Of a stretch of DNA of 64,000 nt, positions 25,027-35,136 are shown piece by piece (positions within the stretch are counted from its first letter, which is position 1; every line of letters starts with the position of its first letter). The notes under the pieces are model-generated. The model had not been told where the DNA came from and did not search any database. It was given only the letters and a program-made list of their open reading frames with translations. Made by a program: the position numbers and the translations under genes. This stretch comes from Ptychodera flava (taxonomy: Eukaryota > Hemichordata > Enteropneusta > Ptychoderidae): assembly GCF_041260155.1 (NCBI RefSeq), contig NW_027248397.1, positions 62,001 through 126,000 of the forward strand, written 5' to 3'.

Positions 25027-25787
25027 TTATCAGTGTTTACGATATTTGTCCTCGTCTGAGTCAACATTGAGTATATTTTACCATTCTTATTTTTATTTCT
25101 TAACAAATACAAAATATATTAGAATCAAGGTAAAATGAAACTATTCAAAATTTATGTTATAAATATGGAATCGTAAATTGTAGAGCAAACAACCGGTTCC
25201 ATGCATATTCACGTGATACTGTATAGTGATACTGTCAACAGTGACATTGTAAAGTCATTATCCATACATACTTATTCGTGAAAACAAATAGACTCTAGCC
25301 ATGATTTTAGACCGTGCTAAGACAAAATTATGAATAGTACTCTTACATGTATGTTGGAACTAATCATCTGTTGCGTTAATGAATCATATGTGTCACGACT
25401 GATCGTACAACTATCAGTACACCCTGAGCAGATGGTTATCGGAAATGTAATTCTTACATCCTTTAGTCGCTACATCAATTTGAATTATCAAATTATCGCC
25501 ACTATAAGCATACGGGTGTGCAAACATACAAAGTGAAACGTTATGAATATAATTGTATTGCAGAAGGCCGAGAACACGGATTTTGAGCTTTGGACTGCAT
25601 ACTGCCTGTCAAAGAACAAATGTATAGAACACTATTAATAGGACTAAGCAGAGCCTATGTGTTATCGTTCTACCAATCAGACGCTTCGGTAACTTTCATC
25701 CAATGACTGTGGACTATAATCTCCCATCAAAAACATTATCTGTTGGTGTTCTATTACATTCGCTGCATGCGCTTTCGCGCCTTTATA

Positions 25788-25940
25788 TGTACTTGCTACA
25801 GTTGTGTTCCGGTTGGTGCCTTTTTATTCGCACGGTGCGTTCAGTAATAAAACTTGTGTGTTTATAGCATGAACTGGTGTCGTTCGCAGTTCTTTGTAAA
25901 AGTCAGCCAAGAACCTTGATCATAAAAGCCATTCACGACA
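25788..25940 (+). repeat. 5' LTR (or its R-U5 part) of the plus-strand BEL/Pao element
   Basis: It starts TGTACTTGCTACAGTTG and ends CACGACA, with an AATAAA signal in between. The same stretch recurs at 39997-40154. A TATA-like CTTTATATG lies just before the left copy, so either the LTR really is this short or its U3 extends further left and was lost from the right copy. Confidence 0.7.
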
Positions 25941-25944
25941 TTTT

Positions 25945-25957
25945 TGGTGCCGAGACC
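25945..25957 (+). other. Primer binding site of the plus-strand BEL/Pao element
   Basis: TGGTGCCGAGACC starts four bases after the LTR end. Its complement ends in CCA, as expected for a tRNA 3' end. The tRNA species was not identified. Confidence 0.6.
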
Positions 25958-25966
25958 AGAATAAGG

Positions 25967-26257
25967 ATGTCTGACGAGGAGCAGCAACCAGTTCAAGCCG
26001 ACCAACTGGCAACGAAATTGCCAAGTTGAAACTAAAGCGTAGGGAACAACGTGCCCAAATGACAAAGCTGTTCAACCCAACCGTGCAGAACAACTCAAAT
26101 CAACATTCACTGCAGCTACGAACAAAAATGAAGCCCACAGGATACTCACAGCATTGAACACTCAACTAACTCAGAAATACGAATCTTTGACTACACCCAA
26201 CGGATTGCTTCTCAAGGCAGCCGTCATTCCCATGTCGATCGGCGATCGGAAACCTAT
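25967..26257 (+). pseudogene. BEL/Pao gag start and gag/pro junction, frameshifted
   Basis: From ATG at 25967 the frame reads MSDEEQQPVQADQLATKLPS and then stops. A neighbouring frame continues with a basic segment (KLKLKRREQRAQMTKLFNP) typical of the start of a BEL gag. Further on, the segment LLKAAVIPMSIGDRKP matches the lead-in to a Pao-type protease. Most of gag is absent, so the element had already lost much of its coding region before or after the gypsy insertion at 26258. Confidence 0.6.
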
Positions 26258-27267
26258 TGTAATGATCTTATTTTATTGTTTTCGGGACGAGTTAATTAAT
26301 TTGGAAGGCCTTGGTTTCGACTGGCCGTGGGTAAGTGGGGAGACAGAACTCTTAATGTGATCAATGTTACCAGCTGTTGTCCATACAACAAGAATCCAGA
26401 CACACACAAACAATATAGTAATTCTCCTATTTATTCTAATTAAATATAAAGAAATATTAAGTTACAATAATAAGAAACACTTATCTGACTCCTGTGCGTA
26501 AAAGAGGGGGTGAGGGAGTATCGTATAGTACAGTCTATGAGCTCTACAGTTGCCCGGGTTAAGTAAGCGTCCGTCTGCGTGTTCACCGTCCAGTCGAGCA
26601 CACAATTCCTTGATCCGGTAACTCCAACACAGATCTCGTTCAAGTCCTTTCCCATAGCACATATGCACAGTTGCTTGTCCTAGCACCAGAGGTCCCGCAA
26701 TTCAAGCCCTGTACGGTAATTCCGTAGGATGTCGAGATTGTCTCTGTTCAGGTACAACTGGCCAAGTGTATGCACACCCAGTGCTTCTCTCGTAGTTCAG
26801 TCACTCTGCTCAATGGTGGGACCACAGTCTTGACACCGTAGAGTCCCGGCCTTCAGCACACACAGCAGGCTCCAGAGGAGGAGTGCAGCGCAAGGATGTG
26901 AAGCGAGGAGTGAGCTTCCCAAGCTCAATCATACAGTTATATCCACTACGTATTGCATTTGACATTAAAGGTTTGGCCCTTGATAAATTGTCAAGGAGTG
27001 GACGCAAAGTCTGGTCTCAGCGTCATGGTCCGGCAAGTTCAGATCATATGTACTTACAGATGGTCTGTAATCCATCATATTTAGACACTAAGTAGGGTTT
27101 AATTGTGAGAAGGGGAAGCTGTTCCCCAAATGTATATTTTGGCAACCTCCACCTAGAATCTGATCCAGGGTGTAGCCATGTCCTTGTCAGGTTAAAATGT
27201 ATAAAATGTCTTTGTGGAAATGCGGCCGAGGTGCCGACATTTCAAGTTAATTTTGATAAGTTTCACA
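26258..27267 (-). repeat. 3' LTR of the Ty3/gypsy element (intact, ~1010 bp)
   Basis: On the plus strand it begins TGTAATGATCTTATT and ends GATAAGTTTCACA, giving TG...CA termini on either strand. The same sequence occurs at 33939-33953 plus 37823-38824. It includes short open frames (for example 26883-27095) that are present in both copies and are not genes. Confidence 0.9.
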
Positions 27268-27280
27268 CAGCTCCCTTCTA
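27268..27280 (-). other. Polypurine tract of the Ty3/gypsy element
   Basis: On the minus strand AGAAGGGAG lies immediately before the 3' LTR start. This is the expected position of the plus-strand DNA primer. Confidence 0.7.
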
Positions 27281-27768
27281 AGAACATTGCACTCCTGGGC
27301 AATACTTAAAGTGAAAGATAATACAGCACAAGGTCGGTATAGTTCACAGTCAATTGGGGGGGATGTGAAATGCACAGGGTAGATAAGTACTGGGGGGATT
27401 CGCACAGGTCAGATACAGACATATAAAACATTGACATTAAAATAAAACTTAAAGCTATTGAAAATTAAATGAAATTGAATCTACTGTTCATCTTTTTGAA
27501 AAGAACCAACAGTAAAACTATTAACACACACTACATAACTTATATCTATATTACTCTCATACTATTTGCAGGAATCTACTGTTCATCTTTTCATAATTTT
27601 CTGCATTCTCATTTGCATACACCATGGCAACTACATACTTTACATAATTAATTCTTCCACCCAAACTCACCACACTTAACTTTATCTGAACTTTTCTATG
27701 CTCACAGATCTTTTACATTCCATCGACATGCACATGCAATATTAGTCAGTGCATGCAATTCATTTGTT
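27281..27768 (-). other. Gypsy 3' untranslated region, no gene
   Basis: About 490 bp between the integrase stop and the polypurine tract hold only fragmentary frames. No envelope-like frame with a signal peptide or membrane segment is present. Confidence 0.6.
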
Positions 27769-29031
27769 TTAATATCCAGACTCATTTGATCGGAATCTTT
27801 GTGGTCTCTTTATACTACGTTTTGACCGTCTCCTAACTGGTTCGGTCCTATCATTTTGCCTGCCATTAACCGGATGTGTCCCCATGTCTACTTCTACCCT
27901 AGTTTCTACTGCCTCTGGCTCATCACAGTGTTGCTGTCTCGTATTCTGTCCATTGTTCAATGTTTCATTTGACCTACTTTCTACAGCAGCTTCTGTCTCT
28001 ATACAGCCCTCGTTCACTACTTCACCATTCACTTCCCCGGTCATTGACATCTCCTCATCATTATTGTCTACTGTCACCTCTACATTACTTTCTACTGCAA
28101 GCCAGTTTCTCATTCTATCACCTGTGTACAACTTCAGCCTATCATAATGAACTACTTTTGGCATTGCTCGTGGACCTTTCTGAATTCTGTACAACACATC
28201 TGAAAGTTTGTTGAGTACTATGTATGGACCTTCCCATACTGGTCTTAGCTTGACTGACACACCTTTCTTTCTTTTATTATTCAACACCCAAACAAAATCC
28301 CCTCGTTTTAGTGGTTTCCATAGCAACCGCCTATCATAATTCCGTTTCTGTCGCACAGCGCTTTCTTTTAATGCTACCCTAGCACGCTCATATGCTTCCT
28401 TTAAATTGTGACGTAATGCTTGCACGTGATCAGTCCTTACATCATCGTCCTCCGCACTAATAACTCCACTCATCGCAATGTCAAGTGGCATCGGAATTTC
28501 CCTTCCTAACATCATCATATTGGGCGATTCACCTGTGGATGCTTGTGGGGTACTACGATATGCCATCGTAGCATATGAAAGCTGCTCATCCCAATTCTTC
28601 AAATTAGGATCAATCAATGTGCCAATAATTGAAACTATTGTACGGTTAAAACGTTCGACCATCCCGTCAGATTTTGGATTGTATGCGGTGGTTCTAGTCT
28701 TTTCTGTACCTAGTAATGTGTTCATTTCTTTGAATACCAGTGACTCAAAGTCACGCCCGTGGTCTGAGTGTAGCTGTTGTGGTACGCCAAACCTACATAC
28801 GAACTGCTGTTCGTAAGCTCGTGCAACTGTCCCTGCTTTCTGATCTTGAAGTGGATACGCTTCCATCCATTTTGTGACGTAGTCACCTACGACCGCACCA
28901 CTCTCTTTCCTCTTTCTGTTACATTGAATGGAGCCAATATGTCTAGTGTTACTCTTTCTAAAGGTGCTCCAATAGGATACTGCTGTAAAGGTGCGCATGC
29001 TGTCCTGGTGGGTTTCTTTCTGGCTGCACAT
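27769..29031 (-). CDS. Gypsy integrase core and C-terminus (pol fragment)
   Basis: The frame encodes the rve-type integrase core. The first acidic residue lies in the GDYVTKWMEAYP segment, the second in SDHGRDFES, and the glutamate in the NPKSDGMVERFNRT segment, giving the DDE triad of the enzyme that inserts cDNA into the host genome. Near the C-terminus, VWEGPYIVLNKLSDVLYRI is a GPY/F module typical of gypsy integrases, followed by a basic tail. The first ~48 residues of this frame are out of register with the zinc-binding domain, so one frameshift separates the core from its N-terminus. The frame ends about 500 bp before the LTR. Confidence 0.88.
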   Translation of the reverse strand: MCSQKETHQDSMRTFTAVSYWSTFRKSNTRHIGSIQCNRKRKESGAVVGDYVTKWMEAYPLQDQKAGTVARAYEQQFVCRFGVPQQLHSDHGRDFESLVFKEMNTLLGTEKTRTTAYNPKSDGMVERFNRTIVSIIGTLIDPNLKNWDEQLSYATMAYRSTPQASTGESPNMMMLGREIPMPLDIAMSGVISAEDDDVRTDHVQALRHNLKEAYERARVALKESAVRQKRNYDRRLLWKPLKRGDFVWVLNNKRKKGVSVKLRPVWEGPYIVLNKLSDVLYRIQKGPRAMPKVVHYDRLKLYTGDRMRNWLAVESNVEVTVDNNDEEMSMTGEVNGEVVNEGCIETEAAVESRSNETLNNGQNTRQQHCDEPEAVETRVEVDMGTHPVNGRQNDRTEPVRRRSKRSIKRPQRFRSNESGY

Positions 29032-29157
29032 ACATAATATTTACGACACCAAGCTCTGACATCTACCCTTACAGTTCGCGAATAATACTTGCATCTAATT
29101 CTTTCTATTGTCTCCTTAACCCAAGGTGCCCTGCCGTCTTTTCACCATGAAGTTCGT

Positions 29158-29361
29158 CTAAAATACTGGCTTCAGTCCTTCAGGTACTACCAACCTGTAT
29201 TCTACCGACTTACCATCACTAGACTCCCATCGTCTGTACAGCACACCATTTCTAACTTCCATGAGCTCCCAATCAGCCCAATATACCTTTGCTTCTGCAG
29301 ATAGGGCCGACACCCTTTCCCAAGGTGGTCGCTCACCTCCCCTATCTTTTACTTCTAACAT
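29158..29361 (-). pseudogene. Gypsy integrase N-terminal fragment
   Basis: This frame reads KVYWADWELMEVRNGVLYRR and VEYRLVVPEGLKPVF, matching the stretch just upstream of the HHCC zinc finger in gypsy integrases. It stops before the finger. The CCHH residues lie in another frame downstream (near 29040-29110), so the domain is broken by an indel. Confidence 0.7.
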
Positions 29362-29891
29362 CCAATTGATATCTTGGTCAGCAAGCTGTGCCTCGCTTTG
29401 TTCAGCAAAACCCCAACTGGTAATGCTTCTATTACCTTTACCTGATCACCACTTTTCGTACCCTTGACAACATACTTCCCATCAATGATCTCTCCTCTTT
29501 GTAAACTTATTACATCACCTGCTGGCGAAGCAATCGCCCTAGACAGCACATTTGTAGGCGTCCCCACAGCCTCTGTAGTCTCGGCTGGCTTTTGCCCGCC
29601 ACCAAGGATTTCTACATTTGTGCTCTGTCTCACTACATCTTTTCCCTCTGTTTTATCACCTACTATTTTCTTGTTGATGCCTCGCTTTGATGATTTGGAT
29701 CGCTGACCTTGGGTATGCCTTTTGGTGGATGTACTCACCTGATAGACATCCACATCTGGCTCTGAATCCCTGTCATTCGACCCGTCACCATCAGCTTGGA
29801 CAGGTCTCCTTGACAACCCATCCGCATTCTGATGACTTTTTCCTGCTCTGTGCTCTACCTTAAAGTCATAGGTACCAAAGTTTCCAACCAA
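29355..29891 (-). pseudogene. Gypsy RNase H tail and tether region
   Basis: It begins in the last strand of RNase H (FKVEHRAGKSHQNADGLSRR, the usual end of the gypsy RNase H domain), then runs through a low-complexity, polar linker to the integrase. Upstream, between about 29892 and 29996, the RNase H segment RVRTDHGALTWLRGFKEP is readable only in another frame, so two compensating indels flank it. Confidence 0.7.
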
Positions 29892-29996
29892 CGGCTACCT
29901 GCCCCATTGGCTCCTTAAATCCCCTCAACCACGTCAATGCTCCGTGGTCTGTTCTAACACGAAATTGCCTTCCCCATAAATACTGACGAAAATACT

Positions 29997-30911
29997 TCAC
30001 ATAATCACCAACACTAACATCTCTCTTCTCGTCACACTGTAATTACGCTCAGGCTTTGACAATGACTTGCTTGCATACGCGATAACCCTCTCAACTCCCT
30101 CTTGCACCTGGGAGAGGACTGCTCCAATGCCATAATCACTGGCATCCGTATCTAAAATGTACTCACCTTCTGGCCTTGGGTATGCCAAGATCGGTGCATT
30201 TATCAGTTTCTCCTTCAGTGTACCGAGTGCCTCGTCACACTCGTCCGTCCACAAAAACTCCTGTTTCTTTTCCGTCAGTCTGTGCAATGGTTTCGCTATC
30301 GTTGCAAAACCCTTAATAAATCTCCTGTAATATGATGCGAGTCCAAGAAAACTTCTCACATCTGTAACATTCCTTGGTGTCGGCCAATCACGAACAGAAT
30401 CCACCTTGCTTGGATCTGTCATGATTCCCTCCGCCGATACTTTGTGTCCCAAGTAAATAACACTCAGCTTGAACAAACGACACTTCTTTGCATTTAACTT
30501 TAGACCTGCCTTCCTCAGTCTTTCAAATACAACACCTAACCGCTCTAATGACTCGTCCACTGTCCTACCAAACACAACGATATCATCTAAATACAACAAA
30601 AGTATGTTCCACTGTAAACCTGACATGACTCTCTCCATTAGTCTTTGAAATGTTGCTGGGGCATTTGTCAACCCAAAGGGCATTACTTTCCATTGAAAAA
30701 GACCCTCTCTCATCACAAATGCGGACTTCTGTTTGGCGTCCTCGTCCAACTCTATTTGCCAATAACCACTGGCTAAATCTAACGTACTGAACCACCTAGC
30801 TCCTCCAAGCATATTTAATGAATCATCTATCCTTGGTATTGGATAAGCGTCCTTGACCGTACAGGTGTTCAAACGCCTATAGTCAACACAGAATCTTGTG
30901 GACCCGTCTCA
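29997..30911 (-). CDS. Gypsy reverse transcriptase (fingers, palm) and RNase H start
   Basis: The frame contains the reverse transcriptase motifs in order: FSTLDLASGYWQI (first catalytic aspartate), the FGLTNAPATFQRLM segment, LLLYLDDIVVFG (YLDD box) and YLGHKVSAEG. RNase H then begins with LDTDASDYGIGAVLSQ. It is in the same frame as the protease frame upstream and separated from it only by TGA at 30909-30911. That position is usually a basic or acidic residue before DGSTRFCVDYR and looks like a CpG-to-TpG nonsense change. A 1-bp shift at the 3' end closes the frame inside RNase H. Confidence 0.88.
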
Positions 30912-32026
30912 TTTCTTCACAAGTACCACCGGCGCACTCCAGGGGGAATTAGATCGCTCAATTAAACCCTTATTTAACATCTCATCAATTTGCTTTCTGG
31001 ATTCATCCTGTTGTTGGAATGGGAATCGCCTTGGTGGAATGCGTATAGGTTTGGCACCCCCTGTATCAATGCGATGTTTCACATAATCAGTCCTACCAAG
31101 ATCACCATCTCCCTCCGAGATTACATCCTGGTACTTGACTAAGAAATTAGCTACCTTACGACTGTCAGACTTGTCGAGATGTTCACTTGCATCTTTCCAG
31201 AGATCTAATAAATGTGCCGGCAAAGATTGCCCCTCCTCCGTCTTATCAGGCACTTCACATTCATTCGAATAGATAAACTCTGAATTCTCTTCACCCATTG
31301 TACTTACAAAATCATCGATTTTCAGCGACCGGATCACCCCAATAGTGCTACCTGCCTTTACTTCTACTGGTTTACTCGTGGCATTTAAAACCCTAATAGG
31401 CATATTCCGTTTGGCTGAGGTTACCATCGACCTAGCCACCAATATACCCTTACCTGCTATCACATTTTTCTTTGTGGGTTCGACAATACACCAATCGTCT
31501 TCTTTTGCTGCTTTTGTTGTCCTTGCCATGACTATATGTTCACTACCCCCTGGTATTATAACCGGTCGTTTCACTTGTATGCGCGCGCAAAATGACGGTA
31601 CTCGTTTTTCAACACACTGAACAATCTCTCCATCCACGCTAACTTCCTTTCTTTTCCCAAAAATGTTGCAATTCGCACCTTCAATGAAATCCATGCCTAA
31701 AATTCCTGCACTTCTTATGTCAGCTACTAAAACTGGGATAACTATTCGCTTGCTGCCTACCGTGACAACAAAGTGTGTTTCACCTTCAATTTGTATGGGG
31801 CTACCATTGGCCTGCGCTACTTTTGAAGTACTTGACTTCAAAACAGGGCGGTCTTTCTCTGGAATTTTTAAGTAATGATCGACAGAAACAATACTACAAT
31901 GTGCCCCTGTATCTAAGCAAAAACACCCCTTAATTCCATAGGTTCCTACGTCTATATGCAATGACTTTGGTGTTGCAGAAACCACAATCGTTTTGCTCGC
32001 CTCAGTCAGAGTGGGTATAGTCTCAC
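30912..32026 (-). CDS. Gypsy protease and start of reverse transcriptase
   Basis: The frame contains an aspartic protease with the CLDTGAHCSIVS active-site segment and a downstream ILGMDFIEGANC flap-proximal strand. It then enters reverse transcriptase with the RIDTGGAKPIRIPPRR and PWSAPVVLVKK segments. It is open upstream of 31985 to about 32026, where it overlaps the end of the zinc-knuckle frame. Pol frame relative to gag is -1, which would fit programmed -1 frameshifting, though no classic slippery heptamer was recognised. It ends at the in-frame TGA at 30909-30911. Confidence 0.85.
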
Positions 32027-32266
32027 TTATGCCTGTGTTTGTGGGCCTTCCTGATTTGCCAGCCCACTTGCGGCCCCTGAAGTAAGCTGATCCCCGTTTC
32101 CCTGCTGCGTCCTTGGTTTCCTTGGTGATGGACAGTTCTTTGTCATATGGCCTAGCCCATCACAGTTGTAACAAGAGAAACGACTTTCTCCTGTCAACTC
32201 TTTCTGTACATTCTTTTGACTGGTACAGCGTGTCCTCACATGACCTTTCCCGCCACAATTAAACAC
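32027..32266 (-). CDS. Gypsy nucleocapsid (two CCHC zinc knuckles)
   Basis: Two CX2CX4HX4C knuckles are visible. The first is NCGGKGHVRTRC, whose first cysteine lies just beyond the frame edge; the second is CYNCDGLGHMTKNC. These bind the genomic RNA in the Gag particle. The frame is shifted by one base from the main gag frame exactly at the first knuckle, so this copy carries a frameshift there. The stop overlaps the start of pol. Confidence 0.85.
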   Translation of the reverse strand: MFNCGGKGHVRTRCTSQKNVQKELTGESRFSCYNCDGLGHMTKNCPSPRKPRTQQGNGDQLTSGAASGLANQEGPQTQA

Positions 32267-33686
32267 ACTGTACTCTCACTAACTGTTGGACTTGCCTGAT
32301 GTTGGTTTTCAAATTGCCTTTTAGCTCATTGAGATGTTTGCTGAGGACAGTTTCAATGATCTCTGTCAGATTGTTTGGACTATCAGTGTCAGCATCCTCT
32401 TTGTCACAATTTCTCACAAATTTCTTCGCATGCTCATCTTTCTTGCCAACCTCGTATTTTAGCAAATAATTCTCTTCCTCGACAGCCACTGCTATAGCAT
32501 CTTCCAAAGTTTTTGGCTTAACCCTATGCAGCGCATCTCTTATTGCCCTACTTTCTATAGCATTATCGAATTTTTCTTGCGCAATCCTATCGATGACCTC
32601 AGCAGAGAAATCAGTATATGCTAGCCTACACAGTCTGCGTATGGCGTATCCAAAATCTGTAAGGGATTCATTCGGCTTACGCCTGCGTGTTTGTAACTCA
32701 GACTTATGAGTAGCTGCAAGCTTGCTAGTTCCGAACCTCTTTTCAAGAAGTTCGCACATACGTTTAAAGCTAGCAGGGCGCACTCTACGTTCATCAATCA
32801 CAGTACTTTTCGCCCTATCTTTCAGGTGAATGAGCAGTTGCATGGCCATCATCTGATCTGACCATCCATTTATGGTGGCCATTTCTACAAAATAAATTTT
32901 GTAATCCTCCCATGGGGTGCTACCATCATACCTATCAAGCACTAACTGTAGCTGGGTGGAAACCGTATTGCCACTGTTTACCTGTGTTTTCTGTTCGGGG
33001 ACACTTTGGTTAGTGCCTATGGCTGTTTCATCAACTTTGACTGTGTCAGTTGTGGCCTGTGATGCATTAGTATTAACAGGTATATTCTCTGGTCGACTGT
33101 TATCTGTAGGTGCTTGGATTGTGGGTGTTCTGCAAGTGGGGGCAGGGTCGTTACCTTGCTCGGGAATATTAATTAACTCTAACAACCTTTCCTGAGATAC
33201 ATGTACTCTCTGTTGACTGGTCAGCCTATTAATTTCATGTGCTTGATCACGCATTACTGCCTGCATTTGCCTGATCTCACTACGCATTAGTTCTAGCATC
33301 TCCTGACTTTCTCTCGCCTCCCTTTCATAATCAACACTATTACTCCTGACACATTCTCTGTCATCTGTCCTCATGCCGACATCAGCACCATTACTCAACC
33401 TTTGGCCTACATCTCCTTCATGAACACTGCCACTCACACTTCTACGTTCAGTGTAACCCCTATCATTCTCACGTAGTCTCTGGTTTGCTGGCACACTCGT
33501 ACTCAAACCATCAGTCAGAAGTCTGCCATCTCTACCACTCAACATCAAAGTACTTGGAATTTGATCTGTTTCACCTATCTCATCAACTACAGTCAAAGGC
33601 TCGTAATAGTAATCACCCTCACTAAACTCACCCACACTTCTAGCATCATCATGCCTCTCACCATCGAAACTCAATGCTTCAGCCAT
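32259..33686 (-). CDS. Gypsy Gag (matrix/capsid part)
   Basis: About 475 residues from the ATG at 33686 (MAEALSFDGERHDD). An acidic, serine-rich N-terminus is followed by a heptad-like segment around EMLELMRSEIRQMQAVMRDQ. A capsid-like region then contains RYDGSTPWEDYKIYFVEMA, LKDRAKSTV and the segment ending LEKRFG, all typical of the retrotransposon gag family. It ends at the first zinc knuckle through a frameshift (stop at 32259). ATG at 33686 was preferred because the preceding codons lie in the A/T-rich leader. Confidence 0.85.
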   Translation of the reverse strand: MAEALSFDGERHDDARSVGEFSEGDYYYEPLTVVDEIGETDQIPSTLMLSGRDGRLLTDGLSTSVPANQRLRENDRGYTERRSVSGSVHEGDVGQRLSNGADVGMRTDDRECVRSNSVDYEREARESQEMLELMRSEIRQMQAVMRDQAHEINRLTSQQRVHVSQERLLELINIPEQGNDPAPTCRTPTIQAPTDNSRPENIPVNTNASQATTDTVKVDETAIGTNQSVPEQKTQVNSGNTVSTQLQLVLDRYDGSTPWEDYKIYFVEMATINGWSDQMMAMQLLIHLKDRAKSTVIDERRVRPASFKRMCELLEKRFGTSKLAATHKSELQTRRRKPNESLTDFGYAIRRLCRLAYTDFSAEVIDRIAQEKFDNAIESRAIRDALHRVKPKTLEDAIAVAVEEENYLLKYEVGKKDEHAKKFVRNCDKEDADTDSPNNLTEIIETVLSKHLNELKGNLKTNIRQVQQLVRVQCV

Positions 33687-33917
33687 TCTTTGAAAATATA
33701 CAAAATTATTATATCTATTTTTTTTTTCAAACACTTCTATGACTGTATACTAAGCTGACAAAAATGCAAAGTCAAAAGTGAACGCTTTCCCTATGCAAAT
33801 AAATGCCTGGCTCCTGTATGCACAGACAAACAGCAACACAGATCACAAACCCTTATATATATATCTTTTTTTTTTCCTTTTTCAACTTCCAAAAATTAAT
33901 AATCAATCAATATACGC

Positions 33918-33935
33918 ATCCCACCGCTGCCACCA
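33918..33935 (-). other. Primer binding site of the Ty3/gypsy element (tRNA-Leu type)
   Basis: The plus-strand sequence ATCCCACCGCTGCCACCA ends in CCA and agrees with the 3' end of animal tRNA-Leu as I recall it. It lies three bases from the 5' LTR end. The minus strand therefore presents an 18-nt site complementary to a tRNA-Leu primer. Confidence 0.72.
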
Positions 33936-33938
33936 ATT

Positions 33939-33953
33939 TGTAATGATCTTATT
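33939..33953 (-). repeat. 5' LTR of gypsy, inner 15 bp
   Basis: TGTAATGATCTTATT matches the first bases of the other LTR (26258-26272). The LTR is interrupted here by the element at 33954-37822 and resumes at about 37823. Confidence 0.85.
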
Positions 33954-33954
33954 A

Positions 33955-33981
33955 GGGGCCCAAGCCGACCGGCTGGGCCCC
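33955..33981. repeat. GC-rich palindrome at the left end of the HINE-like element
   Basis: The arms GGGGCCCA and TGGGCCCC surround an inner CCG/CGG pairing, making a hairpin of about 12 pairs. The outer 11 bp are also the subterminal inverted repeat matched at 37788-37798. Confidence 0.7.
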
Positions 33982-34007
33982 TATTGGTTTTATAGGAGTT
34001 CAACTTT

Positions 34008-34045
34008 CTTCTTCTTCTTCTTCTACTTCTTCTTCTTCTTCCGCT
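34008..34045. repeat. TTC microsatellite in the HINE-like element
   Basis: About eleven nearly perfect TTC triplets in a row between the left palindrome and the satellites. Confidence 0.8.
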
Positions 34046-34164
34046 CTTTTTTTGTCGACCTAGAACTCAAACACCGCTTACCGCAAACTTCTAAAACTTG
34101 CAGGGCTAATAGGTACCTATGAGATCTCGTGCACCTGGGTATAGAAATTTTGAATAGTCGCGCG

Positions 34165-35010
34165 ACCTGGCGGCCATCTTGAATTTTCGATAAATACCGA
34201 TTTAATTTTAAAATCTTCTTCTCCAGAACCAACATACAGATTTAGCTGAAATTTTACTCATGTCATCCTTAGAGCGATCTCTTTCAAGTTTGCGAAAGAC
34301 GTTTGGATCGGTCACGTGATTTGGCCGCCATCTTGGATTTTACGAAAATCGCAATTTAATCATTAAAAATCTTCTTCTCCAGAACCAACACACCGATTAA
34401 CTGAAATTTTATTCATGTCATCCATAGAGTGATCTTTTTTAAGTTTGCGAGAGACGTTTGGATCGGTCACGTGATTTGGCCGCCATCTTGGATTTTACAA
34501 AAATCGCAATTTAATCATTAAAAATCTTCTACTCCAGAACAAACACACCGATTTAACTGAAATTTTACTCATGTCATCCTTAGAGTGATCTCTTTCAAGT
34601 TTGCGAAAGACGTTTGGATCGGTCACGTGATTTGGCAGCCATCTTGGATTTTACGAAATCGCAATTTAATCATTAAAAATCTTCTTCTCCAGAACAAACA
34701 CACCGATTTAAATGAAATTTTACTCATGTCATCCTTAGAGTAATCTCTTTTAAGTTTGCGAAAGACATTTGGATTGGTCACATGATTTTGCCGACATCTT
34801 GGATTTTACGAAAATCGCAATTTAATCATTAAAAATCTTCTTCTCAAGAACAAACACACCGATTTAACTGAAATTTTACTCATGTCATCCTTAGAGTGAT
34901 CTCTTTTTAGTTTACGAAAGTCATTTGGATCGGTCACATGATTTGGCCGCCACATTGGATTTTACGAAAATCGCAATTTAATCATTAAAAATCTTCTTCT
35001 CCAGAACTAA
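34165..35010. repeat. ~155-bp satellite, about 5.5 units
   Basis: Direct repeats with a period of about 155 bp, aligned on the CGCCATCTTGG motif near 34171, 34326, 34481, 34636, 34792 and 34948. The better-preserved units carry GGTCACGTGATTTGG followed by GCCGCCATCTTGG. The last two units have decayed CACATG and CCACATT variants. Confidence 0.85.
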
Positions 35011-35136
35011 CACCAAAATCTTTTCGCAAACTTTATAGGCCACACTACTAGATGCTATATAATAAATTTCAAGGAAATTAACCAGGCAGTTTTTGAGAAG
35101 AAAATTTTTAAAGTATTATTTTTCTGATTTTTTAAA

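Noticed and set aside
26883..27095. Gene encoding a 70-residue protein, repeated at 38439-38651
   Set aside because: Identical because both lie in the gypsy LTRs; no domain or splice evidence.
27281..27768. Envelope gene of a gypsy-type retrovirus
   Set aside because: The space is under 500 bp and has no long frame, signal peptide or membrane segment.
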